A DNA stretch of 64,000 nucleotides, taken from NCBI RefSeq assembly GCF_001042905.1, contig NZ_JYLB01000003.1, positions 682,001-746,000 of the forward strand, written 5' to 3'. Positions within the stretch are counted from its first letter, which is position 1. The number at the start of each line of letters is the position of its first letter. This document shows positions 8,694-19,000 of the stretch, one piece after another. The position numbers and the translations under genes were made by a program. This DNA comes from Pseudomonas lini. GTDB lineage: Bacteria > Pseudomonadota > Gammaproteobacteria > Pseudomonadales > Pseudomonadaceae. Below the pieces are notes generated by a model. It searched no databases and was not told where the DNA came from. It saw nothing but the letters and a program-made list of their open reading frames with translations.

Positions 8694-9390
8694 ATGCGTA
8701 CCGCTATAGCACTAATTCTTATCGTCGGAGTTGGATCGAATAGCGGATGCAGTAGCTTCACGTTCTCACCACTCCCAAAATTTGAAGGAAAAATTGAGGG
8801 TGCGGCGTAGTGCAAACCCCGGTACCTGGATATGGTGAAGAAATACCAGATCATTCCGCCTGAAGAAGAGACAGCCAAGAAACTTGGACTTGTAAAAGAA
8901 GGTTACGTATATAAATTGGCAGCGACTCTTACCCTCCAAGATGAAACCTCACATTCTCAGTATGACTTTACAAAACCAGATTATTTGGAGCGCATACCTA
9001 AATTGTCAGTAGATGAGTGGAATGGGTTTCAGGCTGAGACCTACAGGTACCAAAATGAAAACACTCATGGCTATGAGATGATTGTAGCTTTTCGGGGTAC
9101 TGACCAATACTTTATGGATTATGTTTTTTCAGAATTTTGGTATCGTACAAATACAGAATAAACCAGCGCGGGAGTACTTGAGGAAAGCTATCGCTTACAG
9201 AGGTGCGAATCGCAATAAATTTGGTCCTAGAGTTGTGGTGACCGGTAACTCATTAGGCGGAGGTTTAGCGGTTCACATTACTAACCATCCAGAGACGGCC
9301 GATCTCGTAACTGAGGCCTAGCTCTTTAACCCAAGCCCACGATCTGGTATAGCTGCTCCTGCAATCCATCAAAGTGTCCTTGAGTGAGTA
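8694..9390 (+). pseudogene. Broken lipase-like gene with lipoprotein leader
   Basis: Three pieces read as one decayed gene. 8694-8810 encodes 38 residues with a signal sequence and a lipobox-like SGCSS, ended by TAG. 8832-9161 continues in the same frame (YVYKLAATLTLQDETSHSQYD, IVAFRGTDQY). Near 9135-9155 the frame shifts, and the second frame supplies the lipase nucleophile elbow VVVTGNSLGGGLAVH, stopped by TAG at 9319 just before LFNPSP where related class 3 lipases continue. The two TAG codons and the frameshift make a functional enzyme unlikely. The 38-residue leader could alternatively be a separate small lipoprotein. Confidence 0.65.
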
Positions 9391-9436
9391 TTTTATGGCT
9401 CATCCTATCCCTCGGCTGTCTACTGCGTTTACCTCC

Positions 9437-10339
9437 TCATTGAATAAATAATTCCAATCCTAACTTATCGAGAATATCAACAATTGAATGAGCAACTGCC
9501 ACTTCTGGCTGATCTTTAAGACCGCCCACATGAAGTCCAACAACGTTGTGTGTTGCGGGGTTTATCCAAACACTCCCTGAATCGCCTTGATCACTAATTC
9601 TCTGCTCGCCACCAGGTACGGGTGTAATGCAAAAAGCTTTGAGAAAATAAGTTTGGTTGTTCAGACTTGGATATACCATTGGAAGATCCTTGCTTGGATA
9701 AGCTTCTATTATTCCGTGCGTTTCTTTTGTGGCAGCGCCGTACTTAACAACCGGTATTCCGGCCCTTGGCTGTTCAACACCTACAATAGAAAACCCAAGA
9801 TTTAATATTTCACTAGAGCATGAGATCCCGCCATTCAATACAGCAAATCCAAAATCGTAACCGGTCACTGGCTCTAGCATTGACACGGTAGTGGCAACGT
9901 CTCTGGCACTTCTTGGTTGCTGAATTGTCTCCTTCCCCCAAGCTAAACTGCCCTCCAAGACATGCCAATTGCTAACCAAACCTATGCGGCCTAAGTTATC
10001 CCTAGCAAAGAAGCCAAGAGTTCCAGCGGTTTGCCTAAACAAGTTTCCTATTAGTGCTCCAGATATTAATGGATTCAGAACGTCATAGCTGTTGTTGTGT
10101 GGGTAATATATGCGCTCTATAACGTCACACCTGACGCCGTTTATATTTTTTGGTAAGACATGATCCTTTAACAGCCTATCTAGAGATATTTTATTGGGTA
10201 CGTGAAAGCGAATTCCAAATTTTTTTAATCTTTTCCCTTTTTTATAGACGTACCCATAATCTACGCCAATAGAGGCTGGGTAGCTCCTTGCTAGTGCAGA
10301 CGCAATTTCCAGGCACTTTTGGATATGTTTACTAATCAT
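9437..10339 (-). CDS. Trypsin-like serine protease domain protein
   Basis: 300 aa. The catalytic triad of a chymotrypsin-like fold is readable: SNWHVL (His126), GYDFGFAVL (Asp162) and GDSGSVW (Ser254), with IGLVSNWH and VVGLHVGG as flanking strands. There is no signal peptide, so it is probably cytosolic, like bacterial trypsin-like modules found beside toxins or defence genes. The N-terminal 85 residues are not recognised. It is divergent from the secreted protein at 10486, which starts 147 bp away. Substrate unknown; a self-contained protease effector is possible. Confidence 0.75.
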   Translation of the reverse strand: MISKHIQKCLEIASALARSYPASIGVDYGYVYKKGKRLKKFGIRFHVPNKISLDRLLKDHVLPKNINGVRCDVIERIYYPHNNSYDVLNPLISGALIGNLFRQTAGTLGFFARDNLGRIGLVSNWHVLEGSLAWGKETIQQPRSARDVATTVSMLEPVTGYDFGFAVLNGGISCSSEILNLGFSIVGVEQPRAGIPVVKYGAATKETHGIIEAYPSKDLPMVYPSLNNQTYFLKAFCITPVPGGEQRISDQGDSGSVWINPATHNVVGLHVGGLKDQPEVAVAHSIVDILDKLGLELFIQ

Positions 10340-10485
10340 GAGCCCTCCTAGAGAGTACCTTGACGTAAAGGCATATTGATACTATAGCTTAGTATGTATT
10401 TAAAAAATCGCAAGGTGCAAGGGATTGGAAATGTTCAGGTAGTTGGTATGTCAGTTGAATACAGCCTATCAATAGGGGACGACCT

Positions 10486-11937
10486 ATGAATCACTCTAAA
10501 TCAATAAGCATTACTTTTTTTGTTGTCTTAGCGTTTGCTAAAACCTGCCTAGGTGCAGAGCCGGCGCAGACCGTGGCGACTTGGGATGAGTCATGCCCTA
10601 TTGAAAAAAAAGACGGCACCGCTCAATCCTTTGGTGTGGCTGTAACAGCTATCCTTATACCAAAGGCGGCGGAGGCTGCCGTAGATGCAGTTGGCGCGGC
10701 TATAAAGGCTTCCGCCGACACAAGTACCGTCATCAGAGCATCACAGCCTGTTTACTCTAAATTTTACAAAGTTACTCCACTTGGGGAAATTGTCTCAAAT
10801 AAAAAATGCCTTATAATTCGTAAAGGGATCTATAGTGCAAGTGATTTCAGTATTTTGGATGGAGCCCGAAGCCTTGGGGCTATGAAGCCAAACGATCAAA
10901 TGTATTTTGAGCTGAGGCTTGAACAAGACCCAATTGACAAAAAATTTCTCCGATTTAGACCACTGTATGCAAATATCAAGGAGTTTGAGGACTCCAGCTT
11001 TTGGACAAAAAGCAGGCGTGTAGACCTACAAATAACATTAAAGTCAATGTATGCCGAACAAAATTTTGGCTCAATCACAATATCTTTTACAGATGTTACG
11101 AAAGGGTATGAGTTAAAAGTCAATGACCCGCGACTAACCTTCCTCACTAGCGATTCATTTGCTGCTCCTCAGTTAAACGATGTTAGCGCAATACAGGCCG
11201 CACAAGCGAAGAAGGGGAAAGATCGTGTTGATGCCATTTCATATATTGATAATGGAGGTGTAACAAACGATTTTGAATACAAGAAAGATGTAGTAAGCGT
11301 GTACTCAGTAAACGGCGCTCGGGACAACTTAATAAGTTACTGCAAGTCACTTAAAGCATCAAGCGCAGATTCACTTTGCTCCGGATGGGAGTTACAACGG
11401 CCGGAAAGGGACAAGCTTATTAAAATCTTGTCGAACGCAGAAAAAAGCGATGACTTGAAAGTTAGAAGAATTAGATGGGCTAAGGAAGTTTGCAAAGGGT
11501 ATGTCTCTAAAAATGGACCGCGATCTTGCTTTGGTGACGATCAGAAAGCTGACTATCCTCAAGCAGGATATATTTCTATAGTAGGCAGCATTAGCCATAC
11601 AAGAGAAGCAAACAAATTTGGAGTCGCCCTAGCAAATGTAATTAGTAACTCCGCAGGAGATCTAGGTAAAGCCGTGGGAGATCAATTGCCCGAGGCTAGG
11701 AAAAAAACCGCAGACGCTGCTGAATCGGCCAAAAGGGGGCGGACTCAAGACATAATAACCTCAAGTGCTCAGCTAGAAATATCTCAAAATATTTTGGACA
11801 CAGCGCTTAAAAATAGTGCTTCCACTTCCGATGATACCATGCTCCAGTACCGCTTAGATGTTCTAAAGGCAAAGATAAAAGTCAACAACGCATACTATGC
11901 TGCGGGGTTGACTCCGCCATATTCGGAATATGAGTAA
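10486..11937 (+). CDS. Secreted protein of unknown function
   Basis: 483 aa with a clear signal peptide (residues 1-24, cleavage after LGA). The mature part has few Cys and an Ala-rich helical segment near residues 60-85 (AAEAAVDAVGAAIKASA) and again at 385-430, with beta-type sequence in between. No family recognised. Low GC relative to the chromosome. Divergent from the protease gene at 9437, so the two may share a regulatory region (10340-10485). Confidence 0.65.
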   Translation: MNHSKSISITFFVVLAFAKTCLGAEPAQTVATWDESCPIEKKDGTAQSFGVAVTAILIPKAAEAAVDAVGAAIKASADTSTVIRASQPVYSKFYKVTPLGEIVSNKKCLIIRKGIYSASDFSILDGARSLGAMKPNDQMYFELRLEQDPIDKKFLRFRPLYANIKEFEDSSFWTKSRRVDLQITLKSMYAEQNFGSITISFTDVTKGYELKVNDPRLTFLTSDSFAAPQLNDVSAIQAAQAKKGKDRVDAISYIDNGGVTNDFEYKKDVVSVYSVNGARDNLISYCKSLKASSADSLCSGWELQRPERDKLIKILSNAEKSDDLKVRRIRWAKEVCKGYVSKNGPRSCFGDDQKADYPQAGYISIVGSISHTREANKFGVALANVISNSAGDLGKAVGDQLPEARKKTADAAESAKRGRTQDIITSSAQLEISQNILDTALKNSASTSDDTMLQYRLDVLKAKIKVNNAYYAAGLTPPYSEYE

Positions 11938-12277
11938 TTTCATGTTTCCTCGTGATTCTCAGTCGTACAAGATCAACATAAAGGTCGGCCCACGCAGAAA
12001 ATCGCATGAAAATTTCAATGAGCTTTGTGCTTTAAGCGTGACATCGAGCTAATGTCCAATAAGGGGATGCTGCCGTTCCATCGTTCAAATCCTCAGAACG
12101 TATCTGTACCCCGTTGCCAAATCCGGCAACGGGGTGTGCTTGGCAAGCATGCCTAGTCCGACGATGCCTATGAGATTCCGTACAACTTGTCGCGCGTGGT
12201 GGCACGAGGGTTTACACCGCGCCAGCGCCGTCCATTCATCCATCGGAACACTGTCCGAACAGCCCGAGATTCCCTAT

Positions 12278-13132
12278 ATGGACACAGAAGCTCCTTCAAA
12301 CGTACTCCCTGGCCGATGCCCTATCGAAACAACAAGTGACCCGACGGATGAGCCTGAAGACATAGATCAAGGCACCATGAAGCTGATAGTGGGCCTTATT
12401 GCAGTGTCTCTGGGAGCAGTGTGCACCCTCTTGGCAGGCAAATGGCTTGCTTCTATCAGTGAAGCATACGTCCAAGGTGGTTGGGCGCGGGACGTATTTG
12501 TGGGGTCCCTGTTCTCAATTGCCGCGTTCCTACTTGCCTATCTTGGCGGTTCGAAGTGCGAGGCCTGGCTGAGCAAGATTGCTGCAGTCGCTGCACTCGG
12601 GGTTGCGTTGTTCCCATGTAACTGCAAGCTATGCCCAGCTGTTGACGAAGCGGTGCGCACGGCGGGAGCCGCGTTAGCCAGCTGTGTTGAGCCCCCTACG
12701 ATGGAACGGGTGCCCGGCGTTCATCTGGCGTCCGCTGCAGTTCTCTTTTTAGTCCTTACCGCGTTTTGCCGCATTTTCTACCTCAGGGCTAAACGAAAAT
12801 GCGAGCAGTCGCTCACTCAAAAGCCGACTATGGCCGGCCGACGAATGGTGATCTACTTAATATGCGCTATCGCAATACTCGGATCGGTTGCCGCGTTAGG
12901 AGTTGGGGCGATATTCCACTTGGACGAAAAATACCGAGGCTTTGTATTTGCAGGCGAATCGGCCGGTCTGTTCGCATTTGGCATCTCTTGGTTGACCGCC
13001 AGCAAGGTTGTACCCTGGCTTGCGGACGATAGAGAGAGGCTGCACCCCACACTCAGGAGGAAACGGAGGGCCGCCATTGATTCTGGTGCAGGCATTAGTG
13101 GGCCTAAGGCAAGGCCTTTGCGACCACAATGA
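12278..13132 (+). CDS. Polytopic membrane protein, unknown
   Basis: 284 aa from the ATG at 12278; the frame is open further upstream to 12134 but that part is not protein-like. About six hydrophobic segments (residues about 42-62, 78-97, 104-118, 150-168, 190-212, 221-240) alternate with charged loops. It contains a Cys-rich patch PCNCKLCPAVDEAV near residues 109-122. The C-terminus is basic and cytoplasmic. No family recognised. No good ribosome binding site is visible, so the start is uncertain. Confidence 0.5.
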   Translation: MDTEAPSNVLPGRCPIETTSDPTDEPEDIDQGTMKLIVGLIAVSLGAVCTLLAGKWLASISEAYVQGGWARDVFVGSLFSIAAFLLAYLGGSKCEAWLSKIAAVAALGVALFPCNCKLCPAVDEAVRTAGAALASCVEPPTMERVPGVHLASAAVLFLVLTAFCRIFYLRAKRKCEQSLTQKPTMAGRRMVIYLICAIAILGSVAALGVGAIFHLDEKYRGFVFAGESAGLFAFGISWLTASKVVPWLADDRERLHPTLRRKRRAAIDSGAGISGPKARPLRPQ

Positions 13133-13293
13133 AGGCGGTCGCATTCGATCAGCTCCGGCCCACAATTGTTGCGCTGTGGAAAGTCAGTGTATGACCTGGT
13201 CAGGCGATGCGATCGGCTGTACGACCAGCATGAGGACTCCGCCCTCGCTCGCAAAAAGGTTCAGGCTGACTGCAGTTTGTGAATGCAGCAGGT

Positions 13294-14274
13294 TTAGCAG
13301 AAATTGAAGAACTCTGGGTATGCCAGGTTGAGGTACGACTTGCAGAAGCCGGTAATGAAGACATGCCCTTCCTCGAGCGTCATCGGCTCGACGGGATTGT
13401 CTTTGCCTTTCGGCATCAACCCATGGCGAGCGTCGTAGCCGACAACGTCGAAGTTGTTAGCATTGTTTGTGAAACGCGACTTGGCTGTCTTCGCTACGGG
13501 GACACTGAAGCCCTTCTGCCTGGCTAGGGTCTCCATGGTTTCCATGACCTTGTAGTAGGTCGACCAGCTCCCAGGCTCGGAGAAGTACTTGAGCATCATG
13601 TAGATGTCTTCCTTTTCGGTCGCGAGGATCACAAGCACAAAGCGCGGCGAAACCAATGAGGCATCAGCAAGATGCTTCCGCCACTTACGGTGTGACATCC
13701 GTGGGGGGCGTCCGATGAGCCTCAACACGTTAGCCTTCGGCCGGAAGGAAATCGGGCTGTCCCGGTAGCGGATTGTCCGAACGGATTGCTTCCATGCGTC
13801 GAGGCTGAAAAACTCGGCTGTGCTGTTAAATATCCCCAAGAGCTCGTACGTCAACTGCCAGACGACTTCCTCATCCCGCAGGCCCTCGAAATACAGCGTG
13901 TTGAAGTAGTAACGGTCGTTCGGGCAGTCATGCCAGTCATCGACACCGCCCCAGATGCGGAAATAGTCTGACCTGCTTCCTGCATTAGCAAGTGCCTCGA
14001 GATCCTTGTGATCGCCTGTCAGCTCCACTGACCATTCGGCCTGTTTGTAGGGGGCCTCAAAGCCTGCTTTGTAATCGCTATAGCCCGCAGTTCCTTCCTC
14101 AAACGAGCGTTGATCGCTAAAGGCCTCTCCAAGGGATGCCTGGTACTGACCGCCCTGAAAAATACGATCGGCCAACTCCAGGGCTTCAGATACAGGCATG
14201 CGGACCCCGTCACGCTCGACCCACTCTTCTTGGTCGCTATCTGTAGGAATGTCGGTTTGGAGTTGAGTCATCAT
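13294..14274 (-). CDS. Hypothetical cytosolic protein
   Basis: 326 aa, no signal peptide or membrane segment. It reads as a compact globular protein, rich in Trp, Tyr and Phe (WGGVDDWHDCPNDRYYFNTLYF, HRKWRKHLADA). The middle part (residues about 190-240) is basic. No recognised catalytic motif. It is monocistronic, between a membrane protein gene and a MITE-bearing gap. Function unknown. Confidence 0.55.
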   Translation of the reverse strand: MMTQLQTDIPTDSDQEEWVERDGVRMPVSEALELADRIFQGGQYQASLGEAFSDQRSFEEGTAGYSDYKAGFEAPYKQAEWSVELTGDHKDLEALANAGSRSDYFRIWGGVDDWHDCPNDRYYFNTLYFEGLRDEEVVWQLTYELLGIFNSTAEFFSLDAWKQSVRTIRYRDSPISFRPKANVLRLIGRPPRMSHRKWRKHLADASLVSPRFVLVILATEKEDIYMMLKYFSEPGSWSTYYKVMETMETLARQKGFSVPVAKTAKSRFTNNANNFDVVGYDARHGLMPKGKDNPVEPMTLEEGHVFITGFCKSYLNLAYPEFFNFC

Positions 14275-15156
14275 GTCACCACATACGGCTACGCACTTGT
14301 CGGGCCGCTGGCACCGTCAAATCCCCGACTTTGAGGGGCCAGGTCGGCGCCAGGGCCATTGGCTGCCGAGTATATCCAGTATCCGCTGGTGCGACACGAC
14401 CTGGTGATCCTGTGAACGCGTCGCCTTCAACCTAGCCGGCCGATCTTGCGGCAGCCTTGGCACAGGCATACCCGGACCCAGTGCAAGCAGCCAGCCGACT
14501 CATTTTCCAAGGCGGCTCAGGCCGCGACTGTGGGCCTGAGCTGGGGAAGACATTCCCAAGCCTGACTCTCGATGCTCTGGCCAGCACCATGGCTCAAGGC
14601 GGTTACGCTGCGCAAGATACGAGTCGGGTCGATAACTGCCGGTCGTGGATGACTGCTTTCGACCCAGGCTGTGTGAAAACGTTTGTGAGCGTAGCGACTA
14701 CCAAAAATAGGGCTGAAAACCGCCTTTCTATGCAAAATCCGACCTCACAAACCAGCCGATCAATTTCAGATTTCACGCACAAGCGCGCTCTTCAATTTCT
14801 GGTTGGGGTTTTCACACAGCCTGGACCCATAGCTGCCGGTCAGATACGGCAGAGTTCGGCCAAAAGCGGACAGTTGCGCAGAGTTAGCAGCCCTTCCTTG
14901 AAGCTTGAAGGCGTCTACAGAAGCAGGGGCGATTCAGGCTCAACGTCTTGCAGCAGCTGATCGGTCTGCCTCCAGAGGCCGGCACTGCGGGCATTGCGCC
15001 TATCTGAGCATTTGTGACAGCATCGCCCGATTATCCTCAAGAGTTTCCTGCTATCGCCATAGGACAATCAATGTCCCATAGGCGCGGGCGAAGGCTAGCC
15101 AGTGGCCAGGGGCTGAGATGAGGCGGTAGCCAGGCCACCATTACACAAGGATAGTT
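14275..15156. other. Non-coding stretch around the MITE
   Basis: About 880 bp between divergent genes. Apart from the MITE and the recurring motif TCGGCCAAAAGCGGACAG (14855-14872) nothing is supported. An open frame at 14457 spans the MITE and lacks protein character. Confidence 0.4.
14664..14824. mobile_element. MITE-like element with 17-bp terminal inverted repeats
   Basis: CCAGGCTGTGTGAAAAC (14664-14680) is perfectly inverted at 14808-14824, enclosing 161 bp with no coding capacity. GGCTGTGTGAAAAC-type ends are common to transposon-derived miniature elements. No clear target-site duplication is seen beyond shared GACCC-like flanks. Confidence 0.6.
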
Positions 15157-15162
15157 TTGGTT

Positions 15163-15876
15163 ATGTCGTACATTAACTTGCCCAGTGATCAGCAAGCTGC
15201 AATCAGCGACGTCGACGAGACGGTGCTTCGGGCAGCAGTACACAAGTGCCTAGATGAAGAGCGCGTAGGGCCGATTCATGGCCTTGATCTCAGTAACTGT
15301 GGGCCCTACGTGGCTACCAAGCTCCATGGGTTCCAACAAGCGATCGCTGAGTACAGCAAGGCCAAGGCCCATGCGAAGCGCGAACGGACTCGGCAAGATG
15401 CGCTGCGTGCCGGCAGTGACCTCGTTCACGCCGTGCAACAAATGAAGGGGCGGCTCAAAACTGAGCGCCAAGAGGGGGAGCTGTTTTACATTGACGATCA
15501 GATCAGGCCGCCTTTCCACCTCAGCAAGCGGCTATCTGTGCGAGTGCCGTTCCGCTGGCGAGCGTCACAGTCTGCGGACTGGGATCACGGGCAACTGACT
15601 TTCGTCTACGACTTTTCCCCTCAACCCAACTACACCCAGTTGCCGCCCAAGCGCAAACCTAGCGCCGCCAAGGTCGCGAGGGATCTCGAAGATCGCCTGT
15701 TCGAAGAATGGGAGCGCTTGAAGATGCAGGCGCTCTTCTCTCTGAGAGAGTTCTTCCGCAAGGGTGGCGACGGTGATGCTGTGCCTGAGGTATTCTCGGT
15801 CAGGCCTAGTCCCCACGGCGGAGGCCTGAATAACTTCAGCTGCAATTTTTGGCAGCCCGAGAGGCCGGCCCCATAA
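15163..15876 (+). CDS. Hypothetical protein, start of the defence-like cluster
   Basis: 237 aa from ATG 15163 (TTG at 15157 is an alternative, closer to AAGGA at 15147). The sequence is charged, with a helical middle (SKAKAHAKRERTRQDALRAGSD) and a C-terminal helix rich in Arg, Phe and Glu. It ends 190 bp before the large nuclease-like gene on the same strand. No family recognised. Confidence 0.55.
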   Translation: MSYINLPSDQQAAISDVDETVLRAAVHKCLDEERVGPIHGLDLSNCGPYVATKLHGFQQAIAEYSKAKAHAKRERTRQDALRAGSDLVHAVQQMKGRLKTERQEGELFYIDDQIRPPFHLSKRLSVRVPFRWRASQSADWDHGQLTFVYDFSPQPNYTQLPPKRKPSAAKVARDLEDRLFEEWERLKMQALFSLREFFRKGGDGDAVPEVFSVRPSPHGGGLNNFSCNFWQPERPAP

Positions 15877-16065
15877 ATTCGAGCAAGCCATCAGCCATCA
15901 AGGCCGGTGGCTGGTGTAAACGATCGTCCGCTCACCATGTCTGCACGGACCATCCCCAGCATCGTGAACCGCACACCATCACGATGACGCCGAGCCTTGC
16001 GTTGGCTCAGGGCCAAGGCGTTGATCGTAGCCGGGCGATGCCATTGATCATTTCAGGAGTGGATG

Positions 16066-19000
16066 ATGGAAAAGGAACAATCGGCTACCAAGATCGCTGG
16101 CCCTAAGCCGCAAGACTTCCTGCGAGCAAGACGTCCGGAGCAGTTCTCGGATACTGTAAAGCTACAAGAATCGACCATCGACCGCTCCATGCTGGAGTAC
16201 CACTTCGAGACTCTGAACAATCGAAGCCAAGAGCTTCAGTTCGAGATATTCGTACGGAAGCTTTGCGAGCGAGAAATCTGTCCCAACCTGGTTCCCCAGA
16301 CCGGCCCAACAGCAGGTGGCGACGGCAAAACCGACACAGAAACTTTCCCTGTCGCCAACCAGATCGCCTTCTTCTGGGGGCTAAACGAGTCCCCAGAGTC
16401 CGAGCGATGGGCATTCGGTGTCAGCACCCAGAAAGATTGGAGGGCAAAATGCAGAAAGGATGTCGAGAGCATCATGTCAACAGGGCGTGGCTACGTCCGA
16501 ATCTTCTGTGTCACCAGCCGTTTCATCAAGAACAGCTCCAGGGCAGAGCTCCAAGACGAGCTTTCCGAAAAGTATGACGTCAATGTCACAATCCTCGATC
16601 GAACCTGGCTGCTTGATAAAACGCTGCAGCCCAAGAATCAGCACCTTGCTATCGATCACCTAGGTCTTACAGGCAGCATTGACAGCACAATTCAGATCGG
16701 CCCATTCGATGCTGACAAGCAGATCCAGCTAGCAGAGATCGAACGCCAGATCGACCAGATTGAAGATCCAGGCCGTTTGACCATCCCCCAGGTCGATCTC
16801 TACACCAAGCGTGCCATCATCTACAAAGAGCTTGAGCGGGATGCCGCTGCTGTACAGCATCAGTTCGATATCGCCGTACGGACAGCGAAAAAATTTGGTA
16901 CCCCAAGACAGCATTTTGATGCCCTTTATCAGCTGACATGGGCCGCGTACTGGTGGCTGGAAAATGCCGAACTCTTTGAGGAAACCTTTGAAAAAGCGCT
17001 TGGCGTGGCCCAAGAGACCGACAACGTTGAGGTATGGGAGAAAGTCGTAACGTTGTTCAATCTAGTGGTCACCACTCATCGAGACGGCAAGTGCACCCTC
17101 GATGTGGTTTCCCTAGAGGCTGCCATTCGAGAGAAGTTGAACTCGATAGCCGAAGACGCGGATATGATTAGCGGCGCATTGCAGGCCAAGACTTCTTTGG
17201 CGCTTTTAGACCTGTTGACGGCTGAAAGTGAGGATCAAGTCAACACTACCTTTAACATTCTGAGCACTATAGTCGACAGCGCCCATAAGCTGATTGGTTA
17301 TCCTATGGCTCGCCTCGTCAATTTGTTGGAAGCTCTCGATGTGGCCTTTGGAGATCTCAAGGCCTACGAGGATCTGATGGATAAGGTCATTGACGATGCC
17401 GGTGCACGGGAAAACAGCCGGATAAAGGCAGATAAGTACCTGAGGCGCGGAGCGCTGAGCAGCGACAAAAAGGATTACTACAGGGCGATCAAGTGCTTTG
17501 GGTTGTCCCTCTATGGGTTGTATAGCAGCGAGAGCAAGCGGGAAATTTTCGCTGCCCTTTATATGCTGTCCCATGCGTATGAGAAGCAGGGGTTGCTCTG
17601 GGCTGCGCGAGGGGCAGCGATGATGGCAGCGTACCTTGCTACCGCTGATGCGCTGAAGGAACAGCGAAGCAGTGCTAAGCAAGCCGCTATTTACCAACGA
17701 CTCATGTGGATTGAAGGTCAGCTAGGTCGCTTGGGCCAGTCGCTGACTTGGTATCACCTGGCTCACCTCATCTCTCCAATGCTGGATGAAAATCCTTGGA
17801 CAGATAGTCAGAAGATCAATTATGAATGTTTGATTGGTAAGCTATTCCTCAATGCCAATTTTTCAGATATTGAGAGGCTGGCGTGGTTGCCGGATAAACT
17901 GAATCAATTGGATCTAGGGCTCAGTGCGGACGCACTATTGGTTTGCTTAGGTCATGAAGATAAAGCGGGGCCTGAGGGCGAGCCAATTGATTTTCAATTT
18001 ATGAACATGTGGCGCAGCATTGATATGGGAGCTCCGGTGGCTCCGCTCGACCTTTATCTAGACCGCTGGACGACCATAAGCTCCTACATCCTGGGTTGTA
18101 AGGTGTCTGTATCCTTCCCAGTGAAATCCCCCTGCATTGAGCTGGCGCAGCAATTGCTGGCTGTACTGGAAAGCTTTTGCGCACCGATGATGTCAGACCA
18201 TGCAGCGGCTACAGTGCCCGCCGTGAATATTGATATCTTATTGGAAGATGAGGATGACTTCATACTGCAGCACAGATTCGATACTGCTGCGCAGGTGACT
18301 TCTGCTGAGATTCTCTGCTCGCCGTTCAGTATTGCCAATTTAACCGACGAGCAAAGAAGTAGAATCCAGAACTTTTATAGTGAATTCTGCCTTCACTTTG
18401 TCTCCATCGTTTGCCCTCAAATTGGCTGGTCGAAACTGGAAGAAATGCTTCGAGACGATAAGGCCTTGGAGCGCGCAGTTATCTTCAATTCTAATGTTGG
18501 CTTGGATAGCTATTTCATGGGGCGCGATGCAGTACCAGGTATGGTTTCTCACAATGATGCGGTCTTCGAGTTGTACAAGCCAACACGAGAAGCCACTTGG
18601 TTTGAACATCACAACATAGAACCTATGGATTGGCGCCCTAAATCGAATGTGCGCGAGGAGCGTCCAAAACATCCGTTTCAGTTTTCAACAATGAAACATA
18701 GAGAGCTTAAAGTAGTTTCTCTCATTCAGGTGAGTCTGTGGGATCAAGCCGGTTGGAAGGGCTTAGGCTTTCAAACATGCGAAGGCGAAATTCCTTTGCT
18801 GATGTTTGGCTTCGAGCACACCGCTGTTGGGAATAAAATATTCGAGAATATCGCAAAAACTATCGGGGACAAAGATCCCAATAACACTTTGCGCATCGCA
18901 TTGATACGTGGCATTAGCAGGCAGAATCCTGCGCATTATCGTGTGGTTGTTACAAGCAATATTGATCGGTCTGATGATGGCTCTTCGAAAGTCCAAACAG

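Noticed and set aside
14457..14960. 167-codon frame covering the MITE
   Set aside because: Crosses both MITE ends, atypical composition, no RBS.
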